Shown piece after piece: positions 1 through 8,004 of a stretch of 64,000 nt of DNA. How positions within the stretch are numbered: position 1 is the stretch's first letter; each line of letters starts with the position of its first letter. The DNA is from Varibaculum cambriense DSM 15806 (GTDB lineage Bacteria; Actinomycetota; Actinomycetes; Actinomycetales; Actinomycetaceae), in contig NZ_ATUF01000002.1 in NCBI RefSeq assembly GCF_000420065.1, forward strand, positions 930,001-994,000, written 5' to 3'. A program made the position numbers and the translations under genes. A model generated the notes under the pieces. That model saw nothing but the letters and a program-made list of their open reading frames with translations, was not told the origin of the DNA and did not search any database.

Positions 1-62
1 CTCCCAGTGATCCCTCGCCAGCATCCAACCTTGATGCCTCAGAAACGGAGGTCAGTGAATAA
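1..62 (+). CDS. nuoJ: NADH-quinone oxidoreductase subunit J, C-terminal end only
   Basis: Only the last 19 codons plus stop lie in the window, reading in the frame that begins at base 3 and ends with TAA at 60-62. The stop overlaps the nuoK start by one base (TAATG), the usual sign of translational coupling. The visible peptide is a polar, Ser/Asp/Glu-rich tail, as expected for the hydrophilic C-terminus of an actinobacterial NuoJ. The identity rests on position directly before nuoK, because no diagnostic membrane segment is visible. Confidence 0.75.
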   Translation, partial: PSDPSPASNLDASETEVSE

Positions 63-361
63 TGTCTTTGACTTCATATCTAGTATTGGCAGTCATTCTC
101 TTCTTCATCGGCGCGGTAATCGTGTTGACCCGTCATTCGGCGGTAATAGCGCTGATGGGAGTGGAACTGATGCTGAACTCCTGTAACTTGATGCTGGTGA
201 CTTTCTCGAATATGCATCAGAACATTGAAGGGCAAGTAATGGCCTTCTTCGTCATGGTGGTAGCCGCCGCAGAAGTGGTGGTAGGCCTGGCGATCATCGT
301 CTCGATCTTCAGAACGCGTCGTTCGACTTCGGTCGATGAAGTGCGTTTGATGGGACGCTAG
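62..361 (+). CDS. nuoK: NADH-quinone oxidoreductase subunit K
   Basis: This is a 99-residue protein of normal NuoK length with three hydrophobic segments (about residues 4-23, 29-52 and 58-82). It belongs to the membrane arm of respiratory complex I and takes part in proton translocation. The second helix carries the family feature [11 protein letters not shown] with its conserved membrane Glu, and a further Glu lies in the third helix ([11 protein letters not shown]). The start ATG overlaps the nuoJ stop and nuoL begins 15 bases after its stop, so it sits inside the nuoJKLMN operon. The C-terminal dozen residues are polar and basic. Confidence 0.96.
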   Translation: MSLTSYLVLAVILFFIGAVIVLTRHSAVIALMGVELMLNSCNLMLVTFSNMHQNIEGQVMAFFVMVVAAAEVVVGLAIIVSIFRTRRSTSVDEVRLMGR

Positions 362-376
362 GGGGTATAGAAACTA

Positions 377-2377
377 ATGAACTCGTTGTTGCTGAACGCC
401 GCGGCAGAGCAAATGGCAAATGTGTCGGCTACGGGACTAGCGGAATACGCTTGGCTGATGGTGGCGATTCCACTGCTAGTTTCCGGTTTCCTGCTGGTAT
501 GTGGCCGGGCGACCGATAAATGGGGACACTGGTTGGCAGTTGCTGCCTCCTGGAGTTCTTTCCTGCTGGGATTTATTATTTTCTGCCAAATGATCGGGCA
601 GGCACCAGCAGAAAGATCTATCTTAGCTCCGGTGTTTACCTGGTTTAAGGCCGGTAGCGGAAATGAGGCGGTTGAGTTTTCCTGGAATCTGCTCCTGGAT
701 CCGCTCTCGATGACTTTCGTACTGCTGGTTACCTTTGTGGGATCCTTGATCCACGTCTACTCTGTGGCCTATATGGAACACGATCCGGATCGGCGGCGTT
801 TCTTCGCCTACCTGAACTTCTTCGTGGCCTCGATGCTCACCTTGGTGCTCTCGGATTCCTATGTGGCTTTGTTCTTTGGTTGGGAGGGCGTCGGCCTGGC
901 ATCCTACCTCTTGATTGGCTTCTGGAATCACGAACTGCCTAATGCGGTAGCCGCCAAGAAAGCCTTCGTAATGAACCGGGTCGGCGATCTGGGTCTGCTG
1001 CTCGCCATGATGTCCATGTACGCGGAATTCAACTCTATGAAGTTTGTCGATGTGCTGGGAGCTTCCCGTTCTGGGGATATGACCGGCGGCTGGGCCACCG
1101 CCATCGGCCTGTTCTTGCTACTGGCTGCTTGTGGTAAGTCGGCGCAGTTCCCACTACAAGCCTGGCTGGGTGACGCTATGGCTGGCCCCACCCCGGTGTC
1201 AGCGCTAATCCACGCGGCCACCATGGTTACCGCCGGTGTGTACTTGATTGTGCGTTCCGGCGATATCTTCGTGGCCTCCCCGACTGCCCAGCTTTGTGTG
1301 GCAATCGTCGGAGCGATTACATTGCTGTTCGGTGCGATCGTGGGCTGCGCCAAGGACGATATGAAGAAGGTGCTGGCCGCCTCCACTATGTCCCAGATCG
1401 GGTACATGATGCTGGGTGCAGGTCTGGGTCCCATCGGCTGGACCTTGGCTATCTTCCACCTGTTCGTACACGGATTCTTTAAAGCCCAGTTGTTCCTGGG
1501 AGCCGGCTCGGTCATGCACGCTATGAACGAGCAGGTAGATATGCGCCGTTTCGGTGCTTTGCGAACGGTGATGAAGGTTTCTTGGATCTGTTTCGGGATT
1601 GCCTGGTTGGCGATCTTGGGGATCCCCCCGTTCTCGGGTTTCTTCTCCAAAGAACCGATTATCGCGGCTGCCTTTAACACTGCGGCATTTGGAACCACCG
1701 GAGCTTGGATCTTCGGATTGGTCTCCATGGTGGGCGCGGGAATCACTTCGTTCTATATGTCGCGGCTGTTCTTCATGATTTTCCATGGAGAAAAACGCTG
1801 GACGACCGAGTTTGACGGCGGCAGCGACGTACATCCGCATGAAGCTTCCTGGTTAATGAATGGACCGATCGTAGTGTTATCAGTGTTCTCCCTGGCTATG
1901 GGGATGGTCTTGGGCTTCACCGAAAAGTTCAACCAGTGGCTGGAGCCAGTCACCGGCACCGCGGCTGCTACGGAAAGCGCTACGGTTTCCGTGCTGTCAC
2001 ACGCTGCGATTTCAGTAATCACCTTGATCCTGGTACTTTGCGGGCTGGCCTTGGCGTTCGTAATGTACGTGCGCAAGCCGGTACCGAAAGTGGCTCCGGC
2101 CTCCAACGCCCTGGTGGAGGCAGCCCGGGTGGATCTTTATCAGGACACCGTTAACGAGTCGGTCGCCATGCTGCCGGCACAACTACTCACCGTCGGAGTG
2201 GGGGGCGCTGACCGTGGCCTAATCGATGGCATCGTTCGCGGTATCGCCTGGTGCGCCCAGGCTTTGGGACGTACCTTGAGCCATGTGCAAAATGGCTACA
2301 TTCGTGCATACGCCAGTTACATTCTGGGCGGTGTGCTTTTAGCCCTGGTCCTAGTTGTCGGAAGCCAATTGGTTTAG
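377..2377 (+). CDS. nuoL: NADH-quinone oxidoreductase subunit L
   Basis: The 666-residue polytopic protein is the largest antiporter-like subunit of the complex I membrane arm. Family marks include FGWEGVGLASYLLIGFW around residue 165 with the conserved Glu, KSAQFPLQAWLGDAM around 250 with the conserved Lys, and HAATMVTAGVYL around 277. The C-terminal 100 residues contain the lateral helix and last membrane anchor that distinguish NuoL from NuoM and NuoN. It lies between nuoK (15 bases) and nuoM (19 bases). Long open frames on the opposite strand are shadows of its codon bias. Confidence 0.97.
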   Translation: MNSLLLNAAAEQMANVSATGLAEYAWLMVAIPLLVSGFLLVCGRATDKWGHWLAVAASWSSFLLGFIIFCQMIGQAPAERSILAPVFTWFKAGSGNEAVEFSWNLLLDPLSMTFVLLVTFVGSLIHVYSVAYMEHDPDRRRFFAYLNFFVASMLTLVLSDSYVALFFGWEGVGLASYLLIGFWNHELPNAVAAKKAFVMNRVGDLGLLLAMMSMYAEFNSMKFVDVLGASRSGDMTGGWATAIGLFLLLAACGKSAQFPLQAWLGDAMAGPTPVSALIHAATMVTAGVYLIVRSGDIFVASPTAQLCVAIVGAITLLFGAIVGCAKDDMKKVLAASTMSQIGYMMLGAGLGPIGWTLAIFHLFVHGFFKAQLFLGAGSVMHAMNEQVDMRRFGALRTVMKVSWICFGIAWLAILGIPPFSGFFSKEPIIAAAFNTAAFGTTGAWIFGLVSMVGAGITSFYMSRLFFMIFHGEKRWTTEFDGGSDVHPHEASWLMNGPIVVLSVFSLAMGMVLGFTEKFNQWLEPVTGTAAATESATVSVLSHAAISVITLILVLCGLALAFVMYVRKPVPKVAPASNALVEAARVDLYQDTVNESVAMLPAQLLTVGVGGADRGLIDGIVRGIAWCAQALGRTLSHVQNGYIRAYASYILGGVLLALVLVVGSQLV

Positions 2378-2396
2378 GGGCAGGAGGAAAAGATAA

Positions 2397-3962
2397 ATGG
2401 AAATTACAGTCTTGAACTCAACTTTCCCGGTGCTAACGCTGCTAGTAGTGCTACCGGCGCTGGCAGCTTTGGCGCTGTGGCTGATAAAGCCTACTCGGAT
2501 TGCTGCGCGTCAGATCGGCCTCGCAGTATCGGCCTTGGTTTTGCTAGGCACCATCTACTTGGCACTGAATTTTGACTACGGTAAAGCGGCTGCCTACCAG
2601 TTCGCAGAAACCCACAGTTGGATTCGCGCCCTGGGAGTTTCTTGGGCGCTGGGAGTAAACGGCCTCGGTCTGGCGATGGTAGTACTTTCGGCACTGCTCA
2701 CTTTGATCGTGCTGATCGCCTCGGCACGTGACCTCGAGGGCGAGAACAAACCTTACGATGATGCCGGCTATGTGGGACTAACCTTAGCCACCCTGGCGTT
2801 CATGATGCTGATTTTTGCGGCTCGCGACGTATTCGTGTTCTACCTGGCGTTTGAAGCCATGCTAGTGCCCATGTTCTTCTTGATTGGACGCTACGGTAAT
2901 GGGGCGAAACGGAAAGCTGCCGCGATGAAGTTCCTACTGTATTCGCTGGCAGGCGGCCTGGTCATGCTAATCGGAATCGTGGGAATCTACGTTTATTCTC
3001 CGCTGGCCGCTGCCTCTAACGAGCAGCATGCGAGCCTTTACCTCATTGAGAACTTGGCCGGAAAGCTGCAAGCTAGTCCCGGGGTAGAAATGGCGCTGAT
3101 GATCAGTTTCTTCATCGCGTTTGCGGTTAAGGCGCCGATGGTTCCGGTACACACCTGGCTAGCAGACACTGCCGAGAATGCCCGTCCGGGAACCTCCGCT
3201 CTGCTGGTAGGAATCCTGGATAAAATCGGTACTTTCGGAATGATCACCTTGTGTTTGACCATCTTCCCGGGTGCATCCCAGCGAGCTGCCTTAGCTTTCA
3301 TTATTCTGGCGGTGATCTCCGTAATCTGGGGTTCGCTGGCGGCTTTGGCGCAAAAGGATTTAATGCGCCTGATTTCCTTCACCTCGGTAGCCCACTTTGG
3401 CCTGATGGTGCTGGGTATCTATGTTGGCAACACGGTAGCTCTCGCTGGTGCCATGGTTTATATGGTGGCCCACGGCCTATCCATCGCCGGTATGTTCCTG
3501 ATTGGCGGATTCCTCACCGAGCGGGGACATAGCCAAGACATTGAGGCCTACGGCGGTATGCAAAGGGTGACTCCGCTGATTGCCGGAACCTTCTTAATCT
3601 CTGGTTTAGCAGCCATCGCATTGCCCGGTCTGTCTGGTTTCGTACCGGAGCTGATGGTACTGATTGGTACCTTCCGGCTCTACCAGTGGGCAGCAGCGCT
3701 CTGCCTGGTGGGCGTAGTTGCGGGCGCGGTTTATGTGCTTTTGCCTTACCAAAAGATTTTCACCGGCAAGGCTCCGGAACATCGTAAGTCGATTAAAGAC
3801 TTAGATAACCGGGAACGTTGGGGAGTGGCTGCTCCGCTGATTGTGCTGATGCTGGTGATTGGTCTGCATCCGCAACCCTTGGTTGAGCCGATGACACAAG
3901 TGGCCAAACAGGTGGTTGTCACCCAGGATGTGGCTTTTCAAGTAGAAGGGACCGGAAAGTGA
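2397..3962 (+). CDS. nuoM: NADH-quinone oxidoreductase subunit M
   Basis: The 521-residue polytopic protein is the second antiporter-like subunit of complex I. The conserved Glu lies in FEAMLVPMFFLIGRYG near residue 150, and the family loop around residue 245 reads KAPMVPVHTWLADTAE. In this loop many bacteria have LPDAHTEAP; the divergent ENARPGTSALLVG that follows resembles the actinobacterial form. A good ribosome site (GGCAGGAGGA) ends eight bases before the ATG. The stop TGA overlaps the GTG start of nuoN by four bases, so the two are coupled. Confidence 0.97.
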   Translation: MEITVLNSTFPVLTLLVVLPALAALALWLIKPTRIAARQIGLAVSALVLLGTIYLALNFDYGKAAAYQFAETHSWIRALGVSWALGVNGLGLAMVVLSALLTLIVLIASARDLEGENKPYDDAGYVGLTLATLAFMMLIFAARDVFVFYLAFEAMLVPMFFLIGRYGNGAKRKAAAMKFLLYSLAGGLVMLIGIVGIYVYSPLAAASNEQHASLYLIENLAGKLQASPGVEMALMISFFIAFAVKAPMVPVHTWLADTAENARPGTSALLVGILDKIGTFGMITLCLTIFPGASQRAALAFIILAVISVIWGSLAALAQKDLMRLISFTSVAHFGLMVLGIYVGNTVALAGAMVYMVAHGLSIAGMFLIGGFLTERGHSQDIEAYGGMQRVTPLIAGTFLISGLAAIALPGLSGFVPELMVLIGTFRLYQWAAALCLVGVVAGAVYVLLPYQKIFTGKAPEHRKSIKDLDNRERWGVAAPLIVLMLVIGLHPQPLVEPMTQVAKQVVVTQDVAFQVEGTGK

Positions 3963-5545
3963 GCTTAACGAACGCTACCGTGATTAATAACTTTAGCGAG
4001 CTAGGTTTTAACTGGGCGCTGATGGCTCCGGTACTGGTGGTGCTCTTTGGGGCAATCATCGGGATTCTGCTCGAGGCATTCGTACCCGCAAAACAGCGTT
4101 GGAGCGTGCAATGCACCTGGTCAATTGCCGTAGTTGCGGTTGCCCTGCTGGCCTTTGCGCCCTCTTTTGGAGCCTTCGATCTGCAAAGCGGGCAACGGCT
4201 CGTGCGCGGAGAACTAATCGTAGATGGATTCTCTATGTTCTCCCAGCTGCTGATGCTGATTGTGGGATTGCTGGCGCTGCTGCCGATGATTGACCGTACT
4301 GGCAATCGAGTTTCTGCTTTCGCGGGACAGCCCTCGGATATTCCCGGTTCTTTCCAGGAAGAACAGACTGAAAGGCGCGGATACCAGCGCAGTGAGGTCT
4401 TGCCGCTGAGCCTATTCTCCCTGGGCGGAATGATGATCTTCCCCATGGCGAACTCGATGCTGACTCTGTTTGTGGCTCTAGAGATCATTTCCCTGCCCCT
4501 GTATGCGATGAGTGCCATGGCGCGTTACCGCCGCCTGCTCAGCCAGGAGGCTGCTCTTAAGTATTTCGTGCTGGGAGCCTTCGCCTCCGGGTTCATGCTC
4601 ATGGGCATGTCTTTCCTATACGGATACTCCGGGTCGCTGCTGCTGGATCAACTGGCGCTAGCGATTCCCTACCGGGTAGCTTCCCCGGCGCTGCTGATGA
4701 CGGGTGCTGCCCTAATGATGGTGGGCTTGCTCTTCAAGATTGGCGCCGCGCCCTTCCACGCTTGGACCCCGGATGTATACCAAGGGGCGCCTACCCCGGT
4801 TACTGGTTTTATGGCTGCCGGAGTAAAAGCAGCGGCGTTCCTAGCGATGCTGCGCTTCTTCTCTACTGTGGTGGTACAGTTCGAGGCCAACTTCAAGCCG
4901 TTCTTGTGGACGGTGGCGATTTTGACCATGGCGGTCGGTACTTTCTTTGGTCTGGTGCAAGACAATATCAAACGGATGTTGGCATACTCTTCTATTGCGC
5001 ACGCCGGTTTCATCTTGATTGCCTTCACTAAGGGCGCGCTTAACGCTAATGGCGCGGTCTTGTTCTACCTGCTTACCTATGGGGTGGCCACCATTGGAGC
5101 GTTCGCGATTATCTACCTGGTTCGGGTTAGTAACGAGGACGGGGTCGCGACTGCGGAGCAACACTCCATGTCCGCTTGGGCTGGTTTCGGCAAGACCCAT
5201 CCGGTGCTGGCAGGATGCATGATGCTTTTCTTGCTGTCCTTTGCCGGGATCCCCTTGACGGCCGGGTTCGTGGGTAAGTTCCTGGCATTTAGTGCTGGTG
5301 TTCAAGGAGGGGCAACTGCGTTGGTTATTTGCGCGGTGATTGCTTCTGCGATTACTGCCTTCTATTATTTCCGTCTAGGTAAAATTATGTTCCTAGATCC
5401 GGTAGCAGAAAATACCACGGTTGCTCCCCACGCTGAGATCACCTATGTAGCGATTGGGATTTGCGCGCTCTTGACGGTGCTTCTGGGGATTCTCCCGGGT
5501 TCAGTTCTCGATATTCTACAAAACACCGCTATTGTTATCCCGTGA
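3959..5545 (+). CDS. nuoN: NADH-quinone oxidoreductase subunit N
   Basis: The 528-residue polytopic protein is the third antiporter-like subunit and normally the last nuo gene. The signature FKIGAAPFHAWTPDVYQGAP near residue 260 and the conserved Glu in VALEIISLPLYAM near 170 support the call. It starts with GTG inside the nuoM stop (GTGA), and its own stop overlaps the GTG start of the next gene in the same way. A hydrophilic insert at about residues 115-145 (SDIPGSFQEEQTERRGYQRS) separates early helices. This is common in actinobacterial NuoN but variable in sequence. Confidence 0.96.
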   Translation: MSLTNATVINNFSELGFNWALMAPVLVVLFGAIIGILLEAFVPAKQRWSVQCTWSIAVVAVALLAFAPSFGAFDLQSGQRLVRGELIVDGFSMFSQLLMLIVGLLALLPMIDRTGNRVSAFAGQPSDIPGSFQEEQTERRGYQRSEVLPLSLFSLGGMMIFPMANSMLTLFVALEIISLPLYAMSAMARYRRLLSQEAALKYFVLGAFASGFMLMGMSFLYGYSGSLLLDQLALAIPYRVASPALLMTGAALMMVGLLFKIGAAPFHAWTPDVYQGAPTPVTGFMAAGVKAAAFLAMLRFFSTVVVQFEANFKPFLWTVAILTMAVGTFFGLVQDNIKRMLAYSSIAHAGFILIAFTKGALNANGAVLFYLLTYGVATIGAFAIIYLVRVSNEDGVATAEQHSMSAWAGFGKTHPVLAGCMMLFLLSFAGIPLTAGFVGKFLAFSAGVQGGATALVICAVIASAITAFYYFRLGKIMFLDPVAENTTVAPHAEITYVAIGICALLTVLLGILPGSVLDILQNTAIVIP

Positions 5546-6552
5546 GTAACTTGTCCCAGCAGCGTATTGACGAGCTAGAAGATCAGATTTCCGATGGCTT
5601 GGTTCAGGTGGAAGATCGCCTGACCCAAGTGCTAGCAGATAACCGGGGGGTGCTCGACGATATTGTCGGACACTTGGCGAAAGCCGGTGGCAAAAGGATG
5701 CGTCCCGGTTTGGTGCTGCTTTGTTCCCATCTGGGGCCGCGCCCTTCCTCTGAGGAGGTTCTGCGTGCCTGCCTAGTGGTCGAGCTTACCCATCTGGCTA
5801 CTTTGTACCATGATGACGTAATGGACTCGGCGCCTACGCGGCGCGGGGTGAACGCAGTTCAGCGTGTATGGGGCAATAACCGCGCGGTACTAGCAGGTGA
5901 CTTAGTCTTTGCTCGTGCCTCGCAAGTGGTTGCCACTCTAGGTCCGGAAGCGGTGCTGCAGCACGCGGTAACCTTTGATCGTCTGTGCCGCGGACAGTTG
6001 AACGAGACTTTCGGCCCGGAAGCGGGTCAAGATCCGGTGGAGTTCTACATCCAGGTACTGGCGGATAAGACTGGTTCTTTGGTAGCGCAGTCGGCGCGCT
6101 TTGGGGCAGAGCTTTCCGGGGCTCCCGAGGCCGTGACTAAAGCGGTTGTGCAGTTTGGAGAAAAGATCGGGGTAGCTTTCCAGCTGGCAGATGATGTTAT
6201 CGATCTGTCCTCTGACAGTGCCGATTCCGGAAAAACTCCGGGAACGGATCTGCGCGAGGGGGTAGACACCATGCCGATCTTGCTGCTGCGCCAAGATGCG
6301 GCGCGCGGGGTGCTTGATGAGGACGGGCAAAAGATATTGGCCGAACTTAGCCGGGGCGCTTTGGTTAGCGAGGATGCGGCACTGGAGCGGGTAGTGCAGA
6401 TGTTGCGGGCACATTCAGTGCTGCAACGTACCCGGCAACTAGCTTTCTCTTGGTGCGAGGACGCGAAAGCAGCGATTTCTTTCCTAGAAGATACCGAAGT
6501 TAAAGCGGCCTTGGAAAAGTTTGCCGACACCTTGGTTGATCGCATCGCCTAG
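5542..6552 (+). CDS. Long-chain polyprenyl diphosphate synthase
   Basis: The 336-residue trans-prenyltransferase condenses isopentenyl diphosphate units into an all-trans chain. It carries the first aspartate-rich motif in LYHDDVMDSAPTRRG near residue 95 and the second in FQLADDVIDLSSDSADSGK near residue 220. I start it at GTG 5542, which overlaps the nuoN stop (GTGA). A frame extension back to 5461 would run inside nuoN and lacks family similarity. Position at the end of the nuo operon suggests it makes the menaquinone side chain (GrcC/IspB-like). Chain length cannot be read from sequence by eye. It overlaps the convergent gene at 6549 by four bases. Confidence 0.92.
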   Translation: MSNLSQQRIDELEDQISDGLVQVEDRLTQVLADNRGVLDDIVGHLAKAGGKRMRPGLVLLCSHLGPRPSSEEVLRACLVVELTHLATLYHDDVMDSAPTRRGVNAVQRVWGNNRAVLAGDLVFARASQVVATLGPEAVLQHAVTFDRLCRGQLNETFGPEAGQDPVEFYIQVLADKTGSLVAQSARFGAELSGAPEAVTKAVVQFGEKIGVAFQLADDVIDLSSDSADSGKTPGTDLREGVDTMPILLLRQDAARGVLDEDGQKILAELSRGALVSEDAALERVVQMLRAHSVLQRTRQLAFSWCEDAKAAISFLEDTEVKAALEKFADTLVDRIA

Positions 6553-6836
6553 AGGCGGTCGATAAACTCGGTCGCTACCTCTTCGGGTACGCCCTCTTCC
6601 CGCATTACGTCCCGGATTGCGTCCCAGCGTTGCAGGCGTCCTTGATCCCGCATCTGCCGGAGCTTATCGCGGTCAGCTAACGAGGAGGCCAACAGATTCT
6701 CTACGCTGCCGATTTCCTGTTCGAAATGGGTTTTACGAGCGCGGTCGCGGGCGTTCAAAGCGCTGACACTGCGAGCTACCAGGAACACTAACGCTGCTCC
6801 GCAAAGAAGGAAACCAATCGTCAATAAGATGCTCAT
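6549..6836 (-). CDS. Small single-pass membrane protein of unknown function
   Basis: The 95-residue protein has one N-terminal membrane segment (about residues 3-22), then a basic and acidic, probably helical and coiled-coil tail (RARKTHFEQEIGSVENLL and following). I do not recognise the family. Its stop overlaps the end of the prenyl synthase by four bases tail to tail, so no terminator fits between them. It is compact and free-standing, with the DUF3152 gene ending 70 bases upstream on the same strand, and might be cotranscribed with it. Confidence 0.6.
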   Translation of the reverse strand: MSILLTIGFLLCGAALVFLVARSVSALNARDRARKTHFEQEIGSVENLLASSLADRDKLRQMRDQGRLQRWDAIRDVMREEGVPEEVATEFIDRL

Positions 6837-6906
6837 ACCCGGATTGTTTCACGCTGCCCTGAAGTAGTCCTGAAAACGACCTGAAAATAAGTTGTTGCCA
6901 GTGGGA

Positions 6907-7752
6907 TTAGGGGTTTGCCCAGCCATTAGGAATGCAGCCCAGATTTTCCCCACCATCTGCGCTTTGTTGTTGCATTACCGGAGCCAGACCTCCCGGTTGC
7001 GGACAGAACAGATGTCCGTGTCCCAGCCAATGCCCGGTTTCGTGGGAAACTTCGTAGATCCGGTAATCAGTCATGGTTTTACCTTTTTGGAACCACATCT
7101 TGGCTCCTCCAATCCAGCGGTGGGCATTGAGCACCACATTGTCGCCATTGCGGCAGTTAGAAACCCCGTTAGTGGTCAGTGGGGCGCACAGCCGGTCGGT
7201 AAGGGCAGGGCTGGCGATAACTATCCGAAAATCAGCCTGCCCATCGGTACGGGTAAAAGAAATTTCCCCCTGTTTCCCGCCCCAGCCGCGAGGATCGTTC
7301 AAGATAGCGTGAATGCTTTTTGCCGCGGTTTCACCGTTGACGGGTAGCCCGTTTTCCACCTCTACCCGATAAAAATAGACTTTGCCGGTGCCACGGCCTT
7401 GCCAGGTGCCAGGTACTACCGAGGTAGTACCGGCAGCCGAATGAGGGACGTCTTTAGAACTTTCGCCCCCTGGTAAGTCTCCTTTTACCTCTAAGGCGAT
7501 CGCCGGCTCCTTAGTTTGCTGTTTGGAGTTAACCAGGGGGACTGCGGTCCAATGTAACGAGGGCGCGGTCTGCTCGGCCTCTGCCTGCTTCGGAGCTCGC
7601 GGCATAGCGGAAATGATCAGAATAAAGGTAATAGTCAGCGCAATCGCAAGTGAGGAGGCGCGAATAAGTAAATTCCAGTCCGAGCGCCGACGGGAACGGC
7701 TGGCTCGAGACTGCAGTCGCTGCCTCCTAGGGGGATACTCTGACACATTCAA
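6907..7752 (-). CDS. DUF3152 secreted or membrane-anchored protein, metallopeptidase-like
   Basis: The 281-residue protein has a basic N-terminus followed by one membrane segment (about residues 29-50), so the rest lies outside the membrane. The C-terminal domain ends in HETGHWLGHGH (about residues 237-247), a zinc-binding HExxH-type motif of the extended HExxHxxGxxH kind. Four Cys residues in this half could form disulfides. This matches actinobacterial DUF3152, a family related to zincin peptidases whose substrates are not known to me. It stands alone between the small membrane protein gene and ppdK, which is divergent. Peptidase activity is inferred from the motif only. Confidence 0.85.
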   Translation of the reverse strand: MNVSEYPPRRQRLQSRASRSRRRSDWNLLIRASSLAIALTITFILIISAMPRAPKQAEAEQTAPSLHWTAVPLVNSKQQTKEPAIALEVKGDLPGGESSKDVPHSAAGTTSVVPGTWQGRGTGKVYFYRVEVENGLPVNGETAAKSIHAILNDPRGWGGKQGEISFTRTDGQADFRIVIASPALTDRLCAPLTTNGVSNCRNGDNVVLNAHRWIGGAKMWFQKGKTMTDYRIYEVSHETGHWLGHGHLFCPQPGGLAPVMQQQSADGGENLGCIPNGWANP

Positions 7753-7937
7753 TAGTCTAAGCGATGCGCAGAGCCAGATTTACCGCCTCGCTGTTGAAGC
7801 GGCGATTGATAATGCATAAGTAGGGGCAGTATTCGCGGTAATTGCCAAAAATCAGGGTTGCGGCGAGCGCGATTCGAACAGCGGGCGGAGGCAGAGTTTC
7901 AGTTTCGGGACTCAAGACCTAGGGTCTCGCTGCTACC

Positions 7938-7946
7938 TGTTAAGAT
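7938..7946 (+). promoter_or_regulatory. Possible extended -10 promoter of ppdK
   Basis: TG at 7938-7939 followed after one base by TAAGAT (7941-7946) makes an extended -10 element. It would start transcription near 7953, about 50 bases before the ppdK ATG. I see no good -35. The 250 bases between the divergent DUF3152 gene and ppdK show nothing else I can support. Confidence 0.4.
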
Positions 7947-8004
7947 GGGAACGGAAGTATCGCTTTATAGCGTAATCGAAATTCAACATGGAGGCCATTA
8001 ACCT

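Noticed and set aside
928-1746. A 272-codon open frame on the minus strand across nuoL
   Set aside because: It is antisense to a clear NuoL, lacks a ribosome site and domain, and results from codon bias.
1205-1840. A second antisense open frame in nuoL
   Set aside because: Low-complexity His/Gln/Arg sequence wholly inside nuoL.
5461-5541. N-terminal extension of the prenyl synthase
   Set aside because: It would lie inside nuoN; the GTG at 5542 with GTGA overlap fits the operon pattern.
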